NCBI GenBank assembly: GCA_016763095.1
Contig: JAESUK010000024.1
Span: 1-10,606 of the forward strand
DNA: 10,606 nt
Reading direction: 5' to 3'
Origin: Alphaproteobacteria bacterium
GTDB lineage: Bacteria > Pseudomonadota > Alphaproteobacteria > Micavibrionales > Micavibrionaceae
In this document: positions 6,260 to 10,606 of the stretch, in pieces
Numbering within the stretch: position 1 is the first letter of the stretch
How the letters are laid out: each line of letters begins with the position of its first letter
Made by a program: the position numbers and the translations under genes
The notes under the pieces: generated by a model
Database searches by the model: none
The model's input: only the letters and a program-made list of their open reading frames with translations
Told to the model about the DNA's origin: nothing

Positions 6260-8593
6260 TTATACTTCAGTGTTTTCAGCTTGCGTTCCATATTGACGCG
6301 CTTGTAATTTTCCAATTACCTCATCCTTTGGACCAAACGCAATCAAGCGTCCGCGATCCACCAAAATCAGTTTATCAACCAAACTCAGCATCGCCCCTTT
6401 ATGGGTAATAAGAAGCACCGTTTTCCCAAGCGTAATTTTCTCTAAACGCTGTCGCAATCTATTCTCAGACGCAGGGTCCATAGAAGCCGTTGGCTCGTCC
6501 AAAACCATAACAGGCGGATCATAAAGAAGGGATCTTGCAATCGCGACAGCCTGTCTCTGACCACCGGACAACGCTTCACCACGCTCCCCTACTTGTGTAT
6601 CAAGCCCTGTCTCTGTATCACTCAAAAATTCAGTTACACCCGCAAGCTCCGCTGCTCTTAAAACCGCACGATCAGGGGCTGTTTCATGCCCCATCGTAAT
6701 ATTCTCACGTACGCTTCCAAAAAACAGCTGCTCACCTTGCTGAACACCCCCAATATTACGACGTAAATCACCAGGATCAATTTGTCGAACATCGGTGCCA
6801 TCTACAAGAACAGCACCACTTTCTGGTTGGTACAAATTAAGCAATAACCGCTCTACAGTTGTCTTTCCAGATCCCACAGACCCAATAATACCAACATGAT
6901 CCCCTGGGTTAATCGTAAATGTCATCCCATTAATCGCAGGACGCGTTTGCCCTGGGTAACGGAAGACAACATCACGAAACTCAATCTTTCCTTCCAAACG
7001 AGGAATAGACACAAAATGCTTACCCTTCGGACGCTCAACAGGCTTCTTCATCAAATCTTCCAATTGATGCAAAGACTGCCAACTCTGGTTAAATCGTGTG
7101 AGCAATCCCGCAACCTGTGCAAGAGGAGCCATCGCACGACCTGATAAAATCACACAGGCAATCAACGCCCCCATGGAAATAACACCATTACTAATCAAAT
7201 ACACGCCCGTTACAACAATCGCCGCACTCACAACCTGTTGAACCAATACAGAGTAGTTCAGGGCTAGGGCAGAAACACGACGCGCCTTAATAGATGTTTT
7301 TGAGGCTTTCTCTGTTAACTCTTCCCACTTACGTTGAGTATGACCTTCCGCCGCTTGTGTTTTAATCGCCTCCAGACCACTAATGGTTTCAAACAACAAC
7401 GCATTTTTTAACGCGTTTTCATGAAGAGACTCTTTAATAATCTTCTCCATCGGTTTTTGGAACAACCATCCACCACCAATAACCAAAGGCAACGCAATAA
7501 GCGGTACAAACGCGATTGGGCCACCAATAATCGCAATAATAATGATAAAGAACAGCGTAAACGGCAAATCAAGTAACGCCGCCATCGTCGCGCTCGTAAA
7601 GAAATCTCGAATGGTCTCAAATTCCCGCATGTTTGCGGCCAACACCCCAGCACTCGCAGGACGCTCTGATAACTTCATTCCAAGCATTTGTTCAAACAAT
7701 GCCGCAGAGATTTTCACATCGGCCTTTCGACCCGCAACATCAAGAAATAACGACCTTAAATTCTTCAATATAAAATCAAAAGCAAAGGCAATCATCACCC
7801 CAAAAACAAGAACCCACAATGTGTCAAACGCTTGATTGGGAATAACTCTATCATACACATTCATAATGAACATCGTGCTCGACAACGCCAAAACATTGAT
7901 CATCACAGACGCTAAAATAACCTCGCGATACAGCTTCCAGTTCTCTTTCAAAGTCCCCCAAAACCAATCACGAGCCTCTTCAATTTGTGCTGGTCCTGCG
8001 CGATCATCAACACGCGCAATTGGACGCACAAAAAACGCATACCCTGCATACATGCCTTTAAGTTGCTCAAGAGAGAGAACTTTCTTTTCCTCATCTGTCT
8101 CAGGAAACTGAACGTGAAAACGCGCTTCTGGAGCAGGTTTTTTCCGTCCCTTAGAACGTTTCTTTTGCACATAATCAATCTTCCAGAGAATACATGCCTG
8201 TTTTCCTTCCAAAACCAATATACATGGTAAATTTGGTACAATAGCCAATGCCTCAAGCGAACGATCAATCAAACGCGATTGCAAACCAGCGCGCCCCGAA
8301 GCACGACTAAATAGCTTAGGAGTAATCCCCATCGGAGGAATTGGAAGACCTGCTGTTAAGGAATTTACACTGGTACGACGACCATAATGCCCTGCAAGTA
8401 ACCTCAAGCATTCAACCAATGGCTCTTTAACAGCAATACGGTCGGCTTCAAGAGGCCATCCATCTGCTGGATCAACCTCTGACTTTGGAATAGAGCTTTT
8501 GCTCTCTTCTGTCTTTGATGCTTGCTCTGATTTTGAATCAGAAACGGCCGCAGAACTATCTTCCGAGGCCGTTTTAGAATTTTCTTCATTCAT
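6260..8593 (-). CDS. Type I secretion ABC permease/ATPase (LapB/LssB-like)
   Basis: This 777-residue fused exporter would drive ATP-dependent export of an unfolded protein. Residues 1-45 are a Ser/Glu/Lys-rich low-complexity tail. Residues ~50-190 are a peptidase C39-like domain. Cys62 in VECLRLLAGHYG appears to match the second, non-catalytic Cys of C39 proteases, and no DCG motif or catalytic His is seen, so it is probably non-proteolytic and used for substrate recognition. The membrane domain spans ~222-510. The ATPase has Walker A GSVGSGKTT (571-579), Q-loop Gln619, signature LSGGQR (675-680), Walker B VMVLDE (695-700), D-loop Asp706 and H-loop His731, all intact. Such C39-like exporters typically move large RTX or adhesin-like proteins with C-terminal signals; no such gene is present here. 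The start ATG has a poor GGAT ribosome site, which lies in an inverted repeat. Confidence 0.95.
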   Translation of the reverse strand: MNEENSKTASEDSSAAVSDSKSEQASKTEESKSSIPKSEVDPADGWPLEADRIAVKEPLVECLRLLAGHYGRRTSVNSLTAGLPIPPMGITPKLFSRASGRAGLQSRLIDRSLEALAIVPNLPCILVLEGKQACILWKIDYVQKKRSKGRKKPAPEARFHVQFPETDEEKKVLSLEQLKGMYAGYAFFVRPIARVDDRAGPAQIEEARDWFWGTLKENWKLYREVILASVMINVLALSSTMFIMNVYDRVIPNQAFDTLWVLVFGVMIAFAFDFILKNLRSLFLDVAGRKADVKISAALFEQMLGMKLSERPASAGVLAANMREFETIRDFFTSATMAALLDLPFTLFFIIIIAIIGGPIAFVPLIALPLVIGGGWLFQKPMEKIIKESLHENALKNALLFETISGLEAIKTQAAEGHTQRKWEELTEKASKTSIKARRVSALALNYSVLVQQVVSAAIVVTGVYLISNGVISMGALIACVILSGRAMAPLAQVAGLLTRFNQSWQSLHQLEDLMKKPVERPKGKHFVSIPRLEGKIEFRDVVFRYPGQTRPAINGMTFTINPGDHVGIIGSVGSGKTTVERLLLNLYQPESGAVLVDGTDVRQIDPGDLRRNIGGVQQGEQLFFGSVRENITMGHETAPDRAVLRAAELAGVTEFLSDTETGLDTQVGERGEALSGGQRQAVAIARSLLYDPPVMVLDEPTASMDPASENRLRQRLEKITLGKTVLLITHKGAMLSLVDKLILVDRGRLIAFGPKDEVIGKLQARQYGTQAENTEV

Positions 8594-8600
8594 GATATGT

Positions 8601-8631
8601 ATCCGAAACGATATAAGGTGTTTGTTCGGAT
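8601..8631 (-). repeat. Inverted repeat just upstream of the ABC exporter gene
   Basis: Seven-base arms ATCCGAA (8601-8607) and TTCGGAT (8625-8631) are separated by 17 nt in the 47-nt gap between the channel and exporter genes. In the transcript the 3' arm contains the only GGAT-like ribosome site, 7 nt before the ATG at 8593. Pairing could therefore dampen exporter translation. The arms are seen directly; the role is inference and short repeats like this can arise by chance. Confidence 0.35.
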
Positions 8632-8640
8632 TCGATAATA

Positions 8641-10002
8641 TCAGTAATTATCGTCTGGGTCTACCTCAGCTTGATACGCAATATCCATTGTTGGAAGCAA
8701 TTCACCTTTTAAACTCAATAGTCTATATACAGCGAACATTTCCAACACTTCATTGTTCAATGCATTTGAACGAGAAACGAACAATTCGTTCTGCGCATCC
8801 AACACATCCAACAAAGTACGACGATCTAGCTCGAATTGATCCATATACGCACGAACAACTTGTTGGTTTGCCGCAGCTTGCGATGTGAATTGTTTCGCAC
8901 GCTCACCAGCAGCAAGCATTTGCGCCCAGGTTTGTCTTACATCGTCTTCAATCGCACGCGCAGCATCATTACGACGCTCTTTCGCTTGTGCATGACGGTA
9001 AACAAATTCTTTAACACGCGCTTTATCAGCACCACCACGGAATAAGTTCCAATCCATTGTTACAAGTGCTGATGCAGATTCGTCATCTTCCTCAATACCT
9101 CCAACATTATCTGTTCTACGTGCCGCCAACTGAAGGTCAATTTGAGGATAAAGGGTTGAACCCGTTCCACGCCATTCAGCCTCAGCAACATTTACGTCTG
9201 CTTCAAAGATATCCAAAGTTGGACTATGTGTCAGCGTTACTTTCACTTCCTCTTCAACATCCGAAGTCAACGCATCAACTGGCGCAACAGGCATTCTCAA
9301 ATTACCAGGCATATCACCAACTTCACGGTCATATGATGCTTCCGCAATACGAAGCGCTTCAACAACGTTTGCTTCATTTGCTTTTGAAGCTGCTAAACGT
9401 GCGCGTACTTGCTCAACATCTGCTTTTGTTGAACGTCCTGCATCCGCACCATCTTCAATACGTCTAAGAATATTCACATGTTGACCAACATTCTCACGTG
9501 CAATGTTCAACAACTTACGCTGACGAACAACATCGAGGTAAGCCTCAATAATATCAAGACCAACAAATTCTTCAGTTTCGCGCACGCGATGAGATGCAGA
9601 TCTCACACGATGCGTTTGACGATCATTTTCATAAAGCGTTTCGTAACCATCAAAAAGCATTTGCGTCAAAGTCAAACCAACTTGATAACGGTAGAGACTT
9701 TCATCATCACCTGTTCTTGCACGCGTTCCCGCATCGTCTGTCCACTCAAAACCTGTGTCAGCATCTAAATCAACTGAAGGATAGTAAAGCGCTTTTGCTT
9801 GACGAAGCTCTTCATCTGTTGCACGACGGCTGTTTTCAACAACACCCGTTTCTGGGTTGGTTTCAATCCCAACAGCAACAGCTTCTTTCAACGTATCAAT
9901 TGCGTGCACATCAGCAGCATGAACCGCCGTACTGGCAAAACCACCAACAGTCAGCGCTGTCGTCAACACCAACGTTTGACATGTTTTCTTAAATATTGTC
10001 AT
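8641..10002 (-). CDS. TolC-family outer-membrane channel of the type I system
   Basis: This 453-residue protein has a signal peptide at 1-29 (core about 9-22, cleavage after VHA). It shows the two tandem outer-membrane efflux repeats of TolC proteins. Repeat one has the beta segments at ~73-118 (YYPSVDLD and LTLTQMLFDGYE) and the helical part at ~125-230 with AGRSTKADVEQVRARLA. Repeat two has beta segments at ~284-325 (LYPQIDLQLAARR and VTMDWNLFRGG) and helices at ~330-435, with RRTLLDVLDAQNELF (394-408). These features match type I secretion TolC proteins such as LapE/AggA. A trimer would form the outer-membrane and periplasmic tunnel docking to the HlyD-family adaptor. The length is normal and nothing is missing. 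It is the first gene of the secretion cluster, with a strong ribosome site and a 204-bp leader, so transcription probably begins upstream of it. Confidence 0.95.
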   Translation of the reverse strand: MTIFKKTCQTLVLTTALTVGGFASTAVHAADVHAIDTLKEAVAVGIETNPETGVVENSRRATDEELRQAKALYYPSVDLDADTGFEWTDDAGTRARTGDDESLYRYQVGLTLTQMLFDGYETLYENDRQTHRVRSASHRVRETEEFVGLDIIEAYLDVVRQRKLLNIARENVGQHVNILRRIEDGADAGRSTKADVEQVRARLAASKANEANVVEALRIAEASYDREVGDMPGNLRMPVAPVDALTSDVEEEVKVTLTHSPTLDIFEADVNVAEAEWRGTGSTLYPQIDLQLAARRTDNVGGIEEDDESASALVTMDWNLFRGGADKARVKEFVYRHAQAKERRNDAARAIEDDVRQTWAQMLAAGERAKQFTSQAAANQQVVRAYMDQFELDRRTLLDVLDAQNELFVSRSNALNNEVLEMFAVYRLLSLKGELLPTMDIAYQAEVDPDDNY

Positions 10003-10010
10003 GAGAGTAA

Positions 10011-10016
10011 CTCCTT
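10011..10016 (-). promoter_or_regulatory. Ribosome binding site of the TolC-family gene
   Basis: The minus strand reads AAGGAG, 8 nt before the ATG at 10002. It is the strongest ribosome site among the three secretion genes and supports the chosen start, which also begins the signal peptide directly. Confidence 0.7.
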
Positions 10017-10033
10017 CTTCCCTCTTTTTTCAA

Positions 10034-10080
10034 AGGCATAAACTATATAATTCTTAAGGCTCGACATAGAAAATATGCCT
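10034..10080 (-). repeat. Inverted repeat in the leader of the secretion operon
   Basis: Seven-base arms AGGCATA (10034-10040) and TATGCCT (10074-10080) flank 33 bp of AT-rich DNA. On the minus strand that DNA holds a TATATAGT segment that could be part of a -10 region, though no matching -35 is clear. Another weak promoter-like pair is TTGCTT (10116-10121) with CATAAA (10093-10098) at 17-nt spacing. The repeat may be a regulator site or a hairpin in the leader, or may be chance. The rest of the 204-bp non-coding stretch shows nothing I can name. Confidence 0.3.
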
Positions 10081-10177
10081 AAAATTCTTCTATTTATGAC
10101 CTTTTTCTACCATGAAAGCAAGGGAAAATCACCATAAACCTATCCAATAAACTTTTGTGCCTCAATTCCTTACATAC

Positions 10178-10198
10178 AAAAAACACGCATCATGGCGT
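10178..10198 (-). terminator. Weak Rho-independent-type terminator after the heparinase-like gene
   Basis: On the minus strand, 8 nt after the TAG stop, ACGC (10198-10195) pairs with GCGT (10188-10185) across a 6-nt loop. One G follows and then six T (10183-10178). The stem is only four GC-rich pairs, with two further A-T pairs possible past a mismatch. It is correctly placed to separate the heparinase-like gene from the secretion operon, but it is short. Confidence 0.4.
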
Positions 10199-10206
10199 CT
10201 TACAAA

Positions 10207-10606
10207 CTACATATCGCGCTGAAAAGCCCACTTTACTTTAGTTGCCTCAGATTCAACATCGAAATACAATACCAATTGCTTAGTCTTTACAGGAGTAGAA
10301 TTTTTGGACTCATACCCCATATAAACACTGTCTTCTAATTCCATCCGCGCACCTGACTGTTGAAAACGCCACCCCACACCACTAAACAATCTTAAAAGCG
10401 CCGATTCACCGTTGCGCACCAAAGAAACCCGCACCTTTGGGTGAAGGTGAAAACGAATACTTGCCTGATGTGGTGCGCCAAGCACACCACCATCAAAAAA
10501 TAAACTATCTTCTCCACGAATATCCTGTCCTTTTTCAGAAAGATAAACACGGCGCACATGTTTTAAACCTGCATGTGGCACATAACCATCATGCATTGCC
10601 TCAAGC
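10207..10606 (-). CDS. Heparinase II/III-family protein, C-terminal part
   Basis: The last 132 codons and stop of a gene entering from the right edge; the frame stays open to base 10606, so the Met at 10596 is internal and not the start. The C-terminal beta-sandwich of heparinase II/III-like proteins is recognisable: the HDGY motif near the edge, the R-x-x-LS-x-x-G-x-x-I-x-GEDSL stretch, IRFHLHPKV, then W-x-F then LEDSVY and a TKQLVLYF ending strand. In this family such regions follow an alpha-toroid lyase domain that cleaves uronic-acid polysaccharides; that catalytic part is outside the window. Members are common next to housekeeping genes in alphaproteobacteria, so it need not be related to the secretion genes. 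A terminator-like hairpin and a 204-bp gap separate it from them. Confidence 0.85.
   Translation of the reverse strand, partial: LEAMHDGYVPHAGLKHVRRVYLSEKGQDIRGEDSLFFDGGVLGAPHQASIRFHLHPKVRVSLVRNGESALLRLFSGVGWRFQQSGARMELEDSVYMGYESKNSTPVKTKQLVLYFDVESEATKVKWAFQRDM

Noticed and set aside
8836..9768. Plus-strand open frames opposite the TolC-family gene, up to about 136 codons, rich in Leu, His and Gln
   Set aside because: They are antisense shadows of a well-supported gene. The composition reflects complementary codons, and there is no ribosome site or recognisable domain.

Overview
The window looks like part of a moderately AT-rich Gram-negative chromosome, most likely alphaproteobacterial. That is an inference from the heparinase II/III-type gene at the right edge and the style of the secretion genes; no RNA marker is present. 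Every gene I can support lies on the minus strand, so the window reads biologically from right to left.

Right edge (10606 to 10207): the C-terminal end of a heparinase II/III-family protein, followed by a weak terminator-like hairpin. Then comes a 204-bp non-coding leader with a 7-bp inverted repeat. Middle (10002 to 4752): a complete type I secretion system in the order TolC-family outer-membrane channel, ABC permease/ATPase with a degenerate peptidase C39-like N-terminal domain, and HlyD-family adaptor. All ATPase motifs are intact. Together these would form one channel from the cytoplasm to the outside. No exported substrate (RTX repeats, adhesin, double-glycine leader peptide) is visible in the window.

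Left (4655 to 1): four consecutive genes, here called A, B, C and D in transcription order, separated by 1, 2 and 0 nt. Each encodes a roughly 405-445-residue protein with a Sec signal peptide (D is cut by the window edge). I do not recognise the family. The four are clearly paralogues: they share an [MF][AM]EQ motif followed by a charged helix, a P-x-[ED]-E-x-C motif, a central Cys pair around G-G/G-A, a later single Cys, and a [NT]-P-S motif near the C-terminal helices. C and D are the closest pair. B has lost three of the four shared core cysteines but carries a CxCxxCxC cluster at its predicted mature N-terminus.

The paralogue block follows the secretion genes in the same direction after 96 bp with no obvious terminator, so co-expression is possible. 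A functional link between the exported, probably periplasmic, Cys-containing paralogues and the type I system is only a hypothesis. This tandem paralogue block is the most interesting part of the window.
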